Below, piece after piece: positions 1 to 9,314 of a stretch of DNA of 64,000 bases. A program made the translations under genes and the position numbers. Numbering within the stretch: the first letter of the stretch is position 1; the number at the start of each line of letters is the position of its first letter. Where the stretch lies: the NCBI RefSeq assembly GCF_029238095.1, contig NZ_JAQWGS010000012.1:1-64000 (forward strand), given 5' to 3'. The notes beneath the pieces are model-generated. The model was not told the DNA's origin and did not search any database. It worked only from the letters and a program-made list of their open reading frames with translations. This stretch comes from Lacinutrix sp. Its GTDB lineage: Bacteria; Bacteroidota; Bacteroidia; Flavobacteriales; Flavobacteriaceae.

Positions 1-312
1 AGGTGCGACTTCGTTTACTATAAAAGTAGTTGTGTATTTACCTTCTGTACCAACTAATTGTATTAAAGTTATAAGTTCTACTTTACTTTTAGCAGGAACA
101 TTCATAATTGTTGGTCTGTTACTACTGCGTCTAAAGTCTTCTGTAACCACTCTTAAAAACACATCGTAAGCAATAGAATCTGTATTAGTCGCATAAAGTT
201 TTAAACGTTTGCCTTTCTTTTCTTCAGAGAGTTTAACAAACTCATGCTCATTTTGTGAAAAACATGAGATAGTAATAAGTAAACAAGTAAGTAGTGTTAG
301 GTAGGTTTTCAT
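1..312 (-). CDS. hypothetical secreted protein, partial (runs off window start)
   Basis: Reverse-strand ATG at 312; translation MKTYLTLLTCLLITISCFSQNEHEFVKLSEEKKGKRLKLYATNTDSIAYDVFLRVVTEDF... open to position 1; signal peptide-like N-terminus. Confidence 0.75.
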   Translation of the reverse strand, partial: MKTYLTLLTCLLITISCFSQNEHEFVKLSEEKKGKRLKLYATNTDSIAYDVFLRVVTEDFRRSSNRPTIMNVPAKSKVELITLIQLVGTEGKYTTTFIVNEVAP

Positions 313-354
313 TGTAAAATTTAAAGAATCAAAGTAAAAATAACATAATACATT

Positions 355-362
355 TATATTTG
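355..362 (+). promoter_or_regulatory. Bacteroidota -7 promoter element (TATATTTG)
   Basis: Matches TAnnTTTG, 40 bp upstream of the exonuclease ATG. Confidence 0.55.
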
Positions 363-402
363 CATAAACTGTACCAAGTTTTGGTGCAAAACTATAAATA
401 AC

Positions 403-1176
403 ATGCAATTAAACCTTAAAAAACCAGTTTGCTTTTTCGATTTAGAAACTACAGGAATTAATATTTCTAAAGATAGAGTTGTAGAAATATCAATTTTAAA
501 AGTGTTTCCTAACGGAAATAAAGAAAGTAAAACATGGTTGGTGAATCCAGAAATGCCAATTCCAGCTGAAACTTCAGCAATTCATGGCATTACAGATGCG
601 CGTGTGGCAAACGAGCCTACGTTTAAAGCTTTGTCTAAGGAAATTAATAGCATGATTAAGGATTGCGATTTAGCAGGTTTTAACTCTAACCGCTTCGATA
701 TTCCTCTGTTGGCAGAAGAAATGCTGAGAGCAGACATGGATTTTGATATGAAAGGTAGAGTAGCAATAGATGTGCAAACTATTTTTCATAAAATGGAAAA
801 ACGTACATTAAGTGCAGCGTACAAATTTTACTGCAATAAGAGTTTAGAAAACGCACACTCTGCAGAAGCAGATACTTTAGCAACATACGAGGTTTTAAAG
901 GCACAATTAGACCGTTATGAAGATTTAGAGAACGATTCTAAATTTCTTGCAGAGTTTAGTGCCCATAAAAAGTTTGCAGATTTTGCAGGATTTATTAATT
1001 ATAATGAAGCAGGCGAAGAGTGTTTTAGTTTTGGGAAACATAAAAATAAAAAAGTACTAGATGTTCTAGATAAAGAACCTGGTTATTTTGGTTGGTTATT
1101 AAATGCCGATTTTCCTCTGTATACCAAAAAGGTGCTAACAGCAATAAAGCTAAGAGCGTTTAATAATAAGATTTAA
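403..1176 (+). CDS. 3'-5' exonuclease, DnaQ/DEDD family, with C-terminal GKHKNKKVLDV... domain
   Basis: FFDLETTGINISKDRVVEIS, HGITDARV, GFNSNRFDIPLL, HSAEADTLAT motifs. Confidence 0.88.
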   Translation: MQLNLKKPVCFFDLETTGINISKDRVVEISILKVFPNGNKESKTWLVNPEMPIPAETSAIHGITDARVANEPTFKALSKEINSMIKDCDLAGFNSNRFDIPLLAEEMLRADMDFDMKGRVAIDVQTIFHKMEKRTLSAAYKFYCNKSLENAHSAEADTLATYEVLKAQLDRYEDLENDSKFLAEFSAHKKFADFAGFINYNEAGEECFSFGKHKNKKVLDVLDKEPGYFGWLLNADFPLYTKKVLTAIKLRAFNNKI

Positions 1177-1190
1177 CAATAACTAATGTT

Positions 1191-1240
1191 TATTGCCACT
1201 TCGAGTAATTCTGAAGCATGAAGAATTGTATCGAGAAGCA
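1191..1240. repeat. candidate dispersed intergenic repeat (family 2, copy 1)
   Basis: CACTTCGAGTAATTCTGAAGCATGAAGAATTGTATCGAGAAGCA; shares TTCGAGTrATT and GTATCGAGAAG with 50414-50460. Confidence 0.5.
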
Positions 1241-1280
1241 TTTTAAAGTTTAACAATCCAAAAAATCGAACAATCAAATT

Positions 1281-1892
1281 ATGAAACTAATTTGCATAGG
1301 TAGAAACTACACAGATCATATTAAAGAGTTGGAAAACGAAAAACCAACAGATCCTGTTGTGTTTTTAAAACCTGACACAGCCATTTTATTGAAAAAGCAA
1401 CCGTTTTTTATTCCAGAATTTTCTAACGATGTGCATCATGAAGTAGAAGTTTTGGTTAAAATTAATCGTGTAGGTAAATACATCGATAAAAAATTTGCAC
1501 ATAAATATTATAAAGAAATTGGATTAGGAATAGACTTTACAGCACGCGATTTACAAACCCAATTAAAAGCTAAAGGTTTGCCATGGGAAAAAGCAAAAAG
1601 TTTCGATGGAGCAGCAGTAATTGGGAGTTGGTTACCAAAAACAGCGTTTCAAGATTTAAACAATATAAATTTTAGTCTTAAAAAAAATAACCAAGTTGTA
1701 CAACAAGGAAATACCAGTTTAATGTTGTGGAAAATTGATGAGATTATAGAATATGTCTCTAAATATTTTACTTTAAAGATTGGAGATGTTATATTTACAG
1801 GAACTCCAGCAGGTGTTAGTAAAGTGTTTGCTAACGATAAGTTAAAAGGATATCTAGAAGATAAAGAGCTATTTTCTATTACAGTAAAATAA
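1281..1892 (+). CDS. fumarylacetoacetate hydrolase family protein
   Basis: MKLICIGRNYTDHIKEL...PVVFLKPDTA...GLGIDFTARDLQ...GDVIFTGTPAGV motifs. Confidence 0.9.
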   Translation: MKLICIGRNYTDHIKELENEKPTDPVVFLKPDTAILLKKQPFFIPEFSNDVHHEVEVLVKINRVGKYIDKKFAHKYYKEIGLGIDFTARDLQTQLKAKGLPWEKAKSFDGAAVIGSWLPKTAFQDLNNINFSLKKNNQVVQQGNTSLMLWKIDEIIEYVSKYFTLKIGDVIFTGTPAGVSKVFANDKLKGYLEDKELFSITVK

Positions 1893-1893
1893 A

Positions 1894-2235
1894 ATGGAAC
1901 AACATTATAAATTACATAGATTAAGAGAATTAGCAGACAATGACGAAGATTTTCTTTTAGCCTTAGCGCAAGCTTTTTTAGAAGAAGTGCCAGCAGATGC
2001 TATGTTGTTAAAACAGGCAGTAGAAAACAATAATAAGCCTCAAGCGTATCAAGTATCTCATAAAATGAAGCCAACTATAGATGTTTTCGAGCTTGGTATA
2101 TTAGACAAGTTAATCGAGATTCAAGATTGGGCAAAATTCGAAAAAGAAGACGAAGACATGACCAATCAGTTAATTTTAGTCCTTGATGCTATAGAAAAAG
2201 CAACTTCAGAAATTAAAGCAGACTTTAATTTATAA
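1894..2235 (+). CDS. Hpt (histidine phosphotransfer) domain protein
   Basis: Short helical protein with AYQVSHKMKPTIDVFEL, an Hpt-like HxxKP motif. Confidence 0.75.
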   Translation: MEQHYKLHRLRELADNDEDFLLALAQAFLEEVPADAMLLKQAVENNNKPQAYQVSHKMKPTIDVFELGILDKLIEIQDWAKFEKEDEDMTNQLILVLDAIEKATSEIKADFNL

Positions 2236-2238
2236 CAA

Positions 2239-3486
2239 ATGCAAGCTGAAATTATAACCATTGGAGACGAAATTCTTATTGGGCAAATTGTAGATACTAA
2301 CTCTGCATATATTGGTAAAGCACTAAATAGTATAGGTGTCTCTGTTTATCAAATAACATCTATTCAAGACGATAAAGAACATATTTTAAAAGCTATGGCA
2401 GAAGCCGAAGCGAATGCAGATATTGTGATTTTAACAGGTGGTCTTGGCCCAACAAAAGACGACATTACAAAACATACTATTTGTAATTACTTTAACGATG
2501 TTTTAGTACGAAATACTGCTGTTACTAAAAACATAGAACGCCTTTGGAGAGATTATATTAAAAAACCAATTCAGCAAGTAAATTTAGATCAAGCTTTAGT
2601 GCCTTCAAAAGCAAAAGTGCTTATGAATATGGTTGGTAGTGCTCCAGGAATGTGGATAGAAAAAGGAGAAAAAGTTTTTATATCTATGCCAGGAGTGCCT
2701 TTTGAAATGAAAGCATTAATGGAACAAGAGGTGCTTCCAAGGTTAAAAGTAAAATACAAGAGACCTTTTATAAAACATAAAACGCTCCTTACTTATGGTA
2801 TTGGAGAAAGTGCTTTAGCAGCTATAATTGAAGATTGGGAAGATAATTTACCAAATTACGTTAAGTTAGCTTACTTACCTAATTTAGGTAAAGTAAGATT
2901 AAGACTCTCAGGCAAAGGATTTGATGAGCAAGCCTTAGATATTGAGATAGAAAAACAAGTGCAAGCTGTTTTACCACTAATAAAAGAAGTGTTTACAGGT
3001 TTTGAAGAGGATGGAGATTTAGAAGTGCTAATAGCAAAAAAACTAATAGAACATAAAAAAACGCTTTCTGTTGCAGAAAGCTGTACAGGTGGAAAACTAG
3101 CAGAAATCTTTACGCAACACGCTGGTGCATCGTCTTATTTTAAAGGTGGTTTAATAACATATGCAACGCAAATAAAAATAGATGTTTTAGGTGTAGAAGA
3201 AGCATTAATAAATAAGTACTCGGTAGTAAGTACTCAAGTTGCAGAAGCGATGGCAAAACAGTGTAGAATATTATATGCTTCAGACTATGCAATAGCAACA
3301 ACAGGAAATGCAGGACCTACAAAAGGAGATGCAAATGCAGAAATAGGTACTGTTTATATAGCGATAGCATCAAAAAAACATGTTATTTCACAGAAATTAA
3401 ACCTTGGAAATAACCGAACAAGAGTAATAAATAAGGCGGTAAATAAGGCTTTAGAGCTTCTTCAAAAAGAAATTTTTAAAAATTGA
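2239..3486 (+). CDS. cinA: CinA family protein (competence/damage-inducible, nicotinamide-nucleotide amidase)
   Basis: AEIITIGDEILIGQIVDTNS, GGLGPTKDDITK, MPGVPFEMK, SVAESCTGGKLAE. Confidence 0.93.
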   Translation: MQAEIITIGDEILIGQIVDTNSAYIGKALNSIGVSVYQITSIQDDKEHILKAMAEAEANADIVILTGGLGPTKDDITKHTICNYFNDVLVRNTAVTKNIERLWRDYIKKPIQQVNLDQALVPSKAKVLMNMVGSAPGMWIEKGEKVFISMPGVPFEMKALMEQEVLPRLKVKYKRPFIKHKTLLTYGIGESALAAIIEDWEDNLPNYVKLAYLPNLGKVRLRLSGKGFDEQALDIEIEKQVQAVLPLIKEVFTGFEEDGDLEVLIAKKLIEHKKTLSVAESCTGGKLAEIFTQHAGASSYFKGGLITYATQIKIDVLGVEEALINKYSVVSTQVAEAMAKQCRILYASDYAIATTGNAGPTKGDANAEIGTVYIAIASKKHVISQKLNLGNNRTRVINKAVNKALELLQKEIFKN

Positions 3487-3520
3487 TAAAAAAACAGATT
3501 GTCAATACTAAAACATTTCA

Positions 3521-3528
3521 TATATTTG
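3521..3528 (+). promoter_or_regulatory. Bacteroidota -7 element TATATTTG upstream of rpmB; TTG at 3499-3501 fits the -33 box
   Basis: TAnnTTTG consensus with TTG 19 nt upstream. Confidence 0.6.
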
Positions 3529-3565
3529 CACCTCGAATTTTAATAACAATTTAAAGTTATAAGTA

Positions 3566-3802
3566 ATGTCAAGAGTTTGTGAACTTACAGGAAAGAAAGC
3601 AATGGTTGGAAACAACGTATCGCATGCAATGAATAGAACAAAGCGTAAATTTAACGCGAACTTAATCAAAAAACGTTTTTTTCTTCCTGAAGAAGATAAG
3701 TGGGTAACTTTAAAAGTGTCTACCTCTGCTTTAAAAACAATCAATAAGATTGGTATCTCAGCAATGTTAAAAGATGCAAGATCTAATGGATTTTATAAAT
3801 AA
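3566..3802 (+). CDS. rpmB: 50S ribosomal protein L28
   Basis: MSRVCELTGKKAMVGNNVSHAMNRTKRKFNANL. Confidence 0.97.
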   Translation: MSRVCELTGKKAMVGNNVSHAMNRTKRKFNANLIKKRFFLPEEDKWVTLKVSTSALKTINKIGISAMLKDARSNGFYK

Positions 3803-3829
3803 TAGCCAAGCTATATAAGGAATAAGAAA

Positions 3830-4012
3830 ATGGCAAAAAAAGGAAACAGAGTACAAGTAATATTAGAATGCACAGAGCATAAAGAATCTGGACAACCAGG
3901 AACTTCTCGTTATATTACAACTAAGAATAAAAAGAACACACCAGATAGAATGGAGATTAAGAAATTTAATCCAATCTTGAAGAAAATGACTGTTCATAAA
4001 GAAATTAAATAA
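3830..4012 (+). CDS. rpmG: 50S ribosomal protein L33
   Basis: [48 protein letters not shown]. Confidence 0.97.
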   Translation: MAKKGNRVQVILECTEHKESGQPGTSRYITTKNKKNTPDRMEIKKFNPILKKMTVHKEIK

Positions 4013-4020
4013 ATAAAGGA

Positions 4021-4173
4021 ATGGCAAAGAAAACCGTAGCGTCTTTACAGACATCGTCAAAAAGATTGTCTAAAGCAATCAGAATGGAAAAATCTCCAAA
4101 AACAGGAGCCTACATGTTTGTAGAAGCAATTATGGCACCAGAATTTGTAGATAATTTCTTGAACAAGAAATAA
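4021..4173 (+). CDS. DUF4295 small protein (50 aa; below the ORF-track cutoff)
   Basis: Manual translation MAKKTVASLQTSSKRLSKAIRMEKSPKTGAYMFVEAIMAPEFVDNFLNKK*; standard Bacteroidota position between rpmG and ftsY. Confidence 0.9.
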   Translation: MAKKTVASLQTSSKRLSKAIRMEKSPKTGAYMFVEAIMAPEFVDNFLNKK

Positions 4174-4195
4174 ACTATATCCTATACAATACATC

Positions 4196-4229
4196 AAAGC
4201 TGCTTTCTTTAAAGAAAGCAGCTTTTTTA
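4196..4229 (+). terminator. rho-independent terminator of the rpmB-rpmG-DUF4295 operon
   Basis: Perfect palindrome AAAGCTGCTTTCTTT/AAAGAAAGCAGCTTT followed by T run. Confidence 0.9.
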
Positions 4230-4343
4230 ATTTCAAAATATTACGTTTCTTTACAATTATTAATGACAAAGTAGCAGTTTTTTAAAAAAGGCTTAACTAT
4301 TGTTATTTACTAAACTATTCACCATACAATAGGAAAACAACAG

Positions 4344-5318
4344 ATGAGTTTTTTTAAAAAAATATTTTCTTCAGAAAAAAAAGAAACTTTAGACAAAGGT
4401 TTAGAGAAAACAAGCACCAGCTTTTTAGGTAAACTAAGTAAAGCAGTCGCAGGAAAGTCTAAAGTAGATGACGACGTTTTAGATAATTTAGAAGAAGTAC
4501 TAGTTTCTAGTGATGTAGGTGTAAATACAACACTTAAAATAATTACACGTATAGAAGAACGTGTTGCAAAAGATAAATATTTAGGAACAGATGAACTTAA
4601 TAAAATACTTCGTGAAGAAATTGCAGGTTTATTAAGTAAAACCAATTCTGGTGAAGAAACAGAATACACCATACCACAATTACCAAAACAAAACAACGGA
4701 AGTAAAACACCTTACGTATTAATGGTTGTTGGTGTTAATGGTGTTGGTAAAACAACAACCATTGGCAAATTAGCATACCAGTTTAAAAAGCAAGGTCTAA
4801 AAGTTGTACTTGGTGCAGCAGATACTTTTAGAGCAGCTGCAATAGATCAACTTCAAGTTTGGGCAGATAGAGTAGATGTGCCAATGGTACGACAAGACAT
4901 GGGAAGCGATCCAGCTAGTGTTGCTTTTGATGCTTTAGAGTCTGGAGTAAATCAAAATGCAGATGTTATTATTATTGATACTGCTGGACGTTTGCATAAT
5001 AAAGTTAATTTAATGAACGAGTTAACTAAAGTAAAACGCGTGATGCAAAAAGTAGTTGGCGATGCGCCACATGATGTTTTATTGGTTTTAGATGGCTCTA
5101 CTGGTCAAAACGCATTTGAGCAAGCAAAACAGTTTACAGCTGCAACAGAGGTAACTTCTTTAGCAGTTACTAAACTAGACGGAACAGCAAAAGGTGGAGT
5201 AGTTATTGGTATTAGCGACCAGTTTCAAATTCCAGTAAAGTATATTGGTGTTGGTGAAGGTATTGAAGACTTACAAGTTTTTAATAAATATGAGTTTGTA
5301 GATTCGTTTTTTAAGTAA
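4344..5318 (+). CDS. ftsY: signal recognition particle receptor FtsY
   Basis: GVNGVGKTTTIGKLA, DTFRAAAIDQLQ, DTAGRLHNK, TKLDGTAKGG, GVGEGIEDLQVFNKYEFVDSFFK. Confidence 0.96.
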   Translation: MSFFKKIFSSEKKETLDKGLEKTSTSFLGKLSKAVAGKSKVDDDVLDNLEEVLVSSDVGVNTTLKIITRIEERVAKDKYLGTDELNKILREEIAGLLSKTNSGEETEYTIPQLPKQNNGSKTPYVLMVVGVNGVGKTTTIGKLAYQFKKQGLKVVLGAADTFRAAAIDQLQVWADRVDVPMVRQDMGSDPASVAFDALESGVNQNADVIIIDTAGRLHNKVNLMNELTKVKRVMQKVVGDAPHDVLLVLDGSTGQNAFEQAKQFTAATEVTSLAVTKLDGTAKGGVVIGISDQFQIPVKYIGVGEGIEDLQVFNKYEFVDSFFK

Positions 5319-5729
5319 TTAATTCTAATTAAAACTTCAAAAGAAAACAACGTTTTCAACGCTTTAACACAACCAAAACATCTAAACAATTGGTGGACAT
5401 TAAAATCTACAGGAAAGCCAGAATTGAGTGAAGAATACAATCTTAATTTTGCAGATAAATACAATTAGTATTGTAAAGTTTCTAAACTTAAGCAAAATGA
5501 ATCAATTTATTTAAAAAGGACAGCTGCTGATGCAGATTGGAATCCTACTACTTTTGGTTTCCATTTAGAAACTCATGAATACATTGCATTGTTGAAATTT
5601 ACGCATACTAATTGGCAAAAGAATAATCACGAGTTTCGTAACACTTCCTATTTCTGGGCTTTATTACTTAAAGGCTTAAAAAAATATATCGAAACTGGTG
5701 TTGTAGTATTATTTGAGGTTCGCAATTAA
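5319..5729 (+). pseudogene. decayed SRPBCC/AHSA1-like domain gene (no start, internal amber stop)
   Basis: Frame directly after the ftsY stop reads LILIKTSKENNVFNALTQPKHLNNWWTLKSTGKPELSEEYNLNFADKYN*YCKVSKLKQNESIYLKRTAADADWNPTTFGFHLETHEYIALLKFTHTNWQKNNHEFRNTSYFWALLLKGLKKYIETGVVVLFEVRN*. Confidence 0.8.
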
Positions 5730-6796
5730 TTTATTACTAAATTAATTTTGGCCCATAAATCGTTATCAAAAGTGGAGAGACCAAAATTAGAATCGTCTGC
5801 AGCTTCTCCCATTCTAACAATAACTAGGTCTTTGCTAGGTACAACATATATTTTTTGGTCATTTTTACCTAAAGCAGCATACATATCGTTTGGTGCATTG
5901 GGAATTAAAGCGCCATTAAATTCAAACTGCGTTTGTGGTAAATGAAAAGTATTCTTTCCGTTAAGCCACCATAAATAGCCATACGCTTCATTAATATCTT
6001 GAGAGGTTGAGGTGGCTTGATCTAAAAAGTTACTTGAAACTATTTCTGAGTTTTCCCACGTTCCATTAGCAGACATTAGCAAACCAAAACGTGCCATGCT
6101 TCTTGTATTACTCCAATACACACTTAAATCGCCTAAAGAAATCCAGCTTCCAGACATGCCTATTTTATCTCTTAGTTTTGTGTTAAAATAGTTAGACCAA
6201 CTTTGGTTAGTGGCTTGTGCAACCACATCTTGCATTTTTACATAAACGTTATGGTAAGCCCATCTTTCGCCAGCATCTGTTATATATTGAAGGTTTTCTG
6301 GCGCAACCACATCTCCTAAACTATCATCTAAACCAGAGTTCATAGAAAGTAAGTTTTTGCAAGTAATCAAGTTTTCTTTTTCTAAAGAAGCGCTAGTCCA
6401 ACCAGTACCTAAATAAGTAGACACCTTATTGTTTATATTTATAAGGCCTTCATCTTGTGCAATACCAGAAACAGCAGTAGTTAATGTTTTTCCTGCACTT
6501 GCCCAATACCAATTGGCATTTTCATTATGAGTATTGAAATACTGTTCTACTACAATTTTACCATTATGAAGTACAATAAATCCTTTAGAGTTTTTGTCTT
6601 CTAAGAAATCTAAAAGTGGTTGTAATGCGTTTGTATTCCAATTCAAATCATTTGGAGATGTAGTTTCCCAAACATCAGAATTTAAAGGAGGAAAATAAGT
6701 AGTTTCAGGAGTAGAAATATTTGCTTGAGGTTCTTCATTTTCTGAAGAACAGCTAACAATAACAAAAACTAAAAGTATTAAATTTTTAAATTTCAA
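5726..6796 (-). CDS. serine hydrolase, beta-lactamase family (class C-like), lipoprotein
   Basis: Lipobox-like IVSCSS; ASAGKTLTT (SxxK) motif; YHNVYVK; beta-lactamase-like fold. Confidence 0.9.
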   Translation of the reverse strand: MKFKNLILLVFVIVSCSSENEEPQANISTPETTYFPPLNSDVWETTSPNDLNWNTNALQPLLDFLEDKNSKGFIVLHNGKIVVEQYFNTHNENANWYWASAGKTLTTAVSGIAQDEGLININNKVSTYLGTGWTSASLEKENLITCKNLLSMNSGLDDSLGDVVAPENLQYITDAGERWAYHNVYVKMQDVVAQATNQSWSNYFNTKLRDKIGMSGSWISLGDLSVYWSNTRSMARFGLLMSANGTWENSEIVSSNFLDQATSTSQDINEAYGYLWWLNGKNTFHLPQTQFEFNGALIPNAPNDMYAALGKNDQKIYVVPSKDLVIVRMGEAADDSNFGLSTFDNDLWAKINLVIN

Positions 6797-6895
6797 AATC
6801 GATGTATTTAAATTAGGACTACCAAATTCACAAAAGGTTTAAATAGTAGATCTCTTAAATATAAATTCTGCAATCGTAAATCGTAAATCATTGCG

Positions 6896-6903
6896 TATCT
6901 TTG
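6896..6903 (+). promoter_or_regulatory. Bacteroidota -7 element TATCTTTG upstream of rimO
   Basis: Matches TAnnTTTG. Confidence 0.55.
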
Positions 6904-6920
6904 CAGACCAAAATTAAGAT

Positions 6921-8225
6921 ATGCGCACGAAGTCACTTAAAAAGAACAAAATCAATGTAATAACATTAGGCTGTAGTAAAAATGTTTACGACAGCGAAGT
7001 GTTAATGGGACAGCTTAAAGCCAGTGGTAAAGATGTTGTACATGAAGAGGAAGGCAATATTGTAGTTATTAATACCTGTGGTTTTATTAATAATGCTAAG
7101 GAAGAAAGTGTAAATACCATTTTGGAATACATGCAAAAAAAAGAAGATGGAGACGTAGATAAGGTGTTTGTAACAGGATGCTTGTCTGAACGCTATAAAC
7201 CAGATTTACAAAAAGAAATACCTAACGTCGATCAATATTTTGGAACTACAGAATTACCAGGACTTTTAAAAGCATTAGGAGCAGATTATAAGCATGAACT
7301 TATAGGTGAACGTTTAACTACAACACCTAAAAATTATGCCTATTTAAAAATTGCTGAAGGTTGCGATAGACCATGTAGTTTTTGTGCCATCCCTTTAATG
7401 CGGGGTAAACACAAGAGTAAACCTATAGAGCATTTAGTAACTGAAGCTGAAAAACTTGCAGCTAACGGTGTTAAAGAATTGGTGCTTATTGCACAAGATT
7501 TAACGTATTATGGATTAGATTTATATAAAAAACGAAACCTTGCAGAGTTACTAGAAAATCTTGTAAAAATTGAAGGTATCGAGTGGATTCGTTTGCATTA
7601 TGCATTTCCTACAGGTTTTCCTATGGATGTGCTTGATGTTATGAAGCGTGAGCCAAAAGTGTGTAATTATTTAGATATACCATTACAACATATAAACGAC
7701 GAACTTTTAAAAAGTATGCGTCGTGGAACAACACACGAAAAAACGACTAAACTATTAAAGGAGTTTAGAGCAAAAGTACCAGAAATGACAATTCGTACCA
7801 CTTTAATTGTTGGTTATCCTGGAGAAACTCAAGAAAATTTCGAAGAACTTAGAGAGTGGGTTCGCGAGATGCGTTTTGAACGTTTAGGTTGTTTTACTTA
7901 TTCTCATGAAGAAAACACGCACGCTTTTAATTTGGAAGACAATGTGCCACAAGAGGTAAAACAAGAACGTGCCAATGAAATTATGGAAATTCAATCTCAA
8001 ATCTCTTGGGAATTGAATCAAGAAAAAATAGGTCAGGAATTTAAAGTCGTTATCGATAGAAAAGAAGGCGAATATTTTGTTGGTAGAACCGAATTCGACT
8101 CTCCAGATGTTGATAATGAAGTCTTAATAGATGCAACAAAAACCTATTTAAAAACAGGTGAATTTGCAACAGTAAAAGTAATTGAAGCAGCAGATTTCGA
8201 TTTGTATGCAGAGGTAGTACAATAA
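6921..8225 (+). CDS. rimO: ribosomal protein uS12 methylthiotransferase RimO
   Basis: NVITLGCSKNVYDSEVLMGQL, radical SAM CDRPCSFCAIPLMRGKH, TRAM-like C-terminus. Confidence 0.96.
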   Translation: MRTKSLKKNKINVITLGCSKNVYDSEVLMGQLKASGKDVVHEEEGNIVVINTCGFINNAKEESVNTILEYMQKKEDGDVDKVFVTGCLSERYKPDLQKEIPNVDQYFGTTELPGLLKALGADYKHELIGERLTTTPKNYAYLKIAEGCDRPCSFCAIPLMRGKHKSKPIEHLVTEAEKLAANGVKELVLIAQDLTYYGLDLYKKRNLAELLENLVKIEGIEWIRLHYAFPTGFPMDVLDVMKREPKVCNYLDIPLQHINDELLKSMRRGTTHEKTTKLLKEFRAKVPEMTIRTTLIVGYPGETQENFEELREWVREMRFERLGCFTYSHEENTHAFNLEDNVPQEVKQERANEIMEIQSQISWELNQEKIGQEFKVVIDRKEGEYFVGRTEFDSPDVDNEVLIDATKTYLKTGEFATVKVIEAADFDLYAEVVQ

Positions 8226-8230
8226 ATTAT

Positions 8231-8788
8231 ATGGCACTTACAGAGTCTAATACTTTTGAAAACGGAACATTTGCACCTGAATTCGCTTTGCCTGATGTGG
8301 TTTCTGGAAAAACAGTAACGCTTCAAGAATTAAAAGGTGCTAAAGGTACTGTGGTTATGTTTATTTGTAATCATTGTCCATTTGTAATTCATGTAAACCA
8401 AAAGTTGATTGCTTTAGCAAATACATATTTAACTCAAGGTATAAGTTTTATTGCCATTAGTAGTAACGATGTTGAGAATTATCCACAGGATAGTCCAGAA
8501 TTAATGCAACATCTAGCAGCTAATTTAAAGTATCCTTTTCCATATTTGTACGATGAAACACAAGAAGTAGCCAAAGCTTACAATGCTGCTTGTACTCCAG
8601 ATTTTTATGTGTTTGATGCCAATTTAAAAGCTACTTATCATGGCCAATTAGATGGCTCTAGACCAGGAAATGATATTCCAGTTACAGGTGAGGATTTAAG
8701 GCAAGCAATAAATGCTGTTTTAAATAATGAGTCACCTCTAGAAAACCAAAAACCTAGTATTGGTTGTGGTATTAAGTGGAAACAATAG
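8231..8788 (+). CDS. thioredoxin-like (AhpC/TSA-type) family protein
   Basis: FAPEFALPDVVSGKTVTLQELKG...VVMFICNHCPFV. Confidence 0.9.
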   Translation: MALTESNTFENGTFAPEFALPDVVSGKTVTLQELKGAKGTVVMFICNHCPFVIHVNQKLIALANTYLTQGISFIAISSNDVENYPQDSPELMQHLAANLKYPFPYLYDETQEVAKAYNAACTPDFYVFDANLKATYHGQLDGSRPGNDIPVTGEDLRQAINAVLNNESPLENQKPSIGCGIKWKQ

Positions 8789-8804
8789 TTCTAGAAAGTA
8801 ATGA

Positions 8805-9314
8805 TTACTTTATTTTATTAAATCTAACCTTTCTAGACTGCATTTGTTTTCCATTTAGTTCTACACCATGAGTGGTAACTTCTGCCCAAATAGAATCTTG
8901 TTTTATGTCGTTTTTTGATATTAAGTCAAAAGTAATCTTCATTTTTTCGATAGTATCGTTAAGTTTAATAATAGCTCCTTGTAGTTCAATGTTTTTAATT
9001 AATACGTCTTCGATTGTTTTATAATTAGAAAGCGAATCTTTAGTATAATTTTTAAGCTGAGATTTTATTTCCTCACTAAATTCAGGATGCTTATTTTGTA
9101 AAGCAATTAAGTCTAAAAACTCTTGAAGCTTTTCTGTGGTCATGTTTTTGTATAGAAAAGTAGTATTGTTTTCTGTGTTTTTTTCAACCAACATCTCTTC
9201 AACTTCCATCTCAACAGATTCTGTTGCATGCTCTAAAGTATCAGAACTTTTTGCTGTTTCACTTTTACAAGAAACTATAATGAAAACAATAAAAATTAAG
9301 CGTATATTTTTCAT
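8805..9314 (-). CDS. hypothetical lipoprotein
   Basis: MKNIRLIFIVFIIVSCKSE lipobox; overlaps the upstream CDS by 4 nt. Confidence 0.75.
   Translation of the reverse strand: MKNIRLIFIVFIIVSCKSETAKSSDTLEHATESVEMEVEEMLVEKNTENNTTFLYKNMTTEKLQEFLDLIALQNKHPEFSEEIKSQLKNYTKDSLSNYKTIEDVLIKNIELQGAIIKLNDTIEKMKITFDLISKNDIKQDSIWAEVTTHGVELNGKQMQSRKVRFNKIK

Noticed and set aside
5225-5464. 79-aa minus-strand ORF
   Set aside because: Antisense to the ftsY end and the SRPBCC pseudogene, which explains the sequence better.
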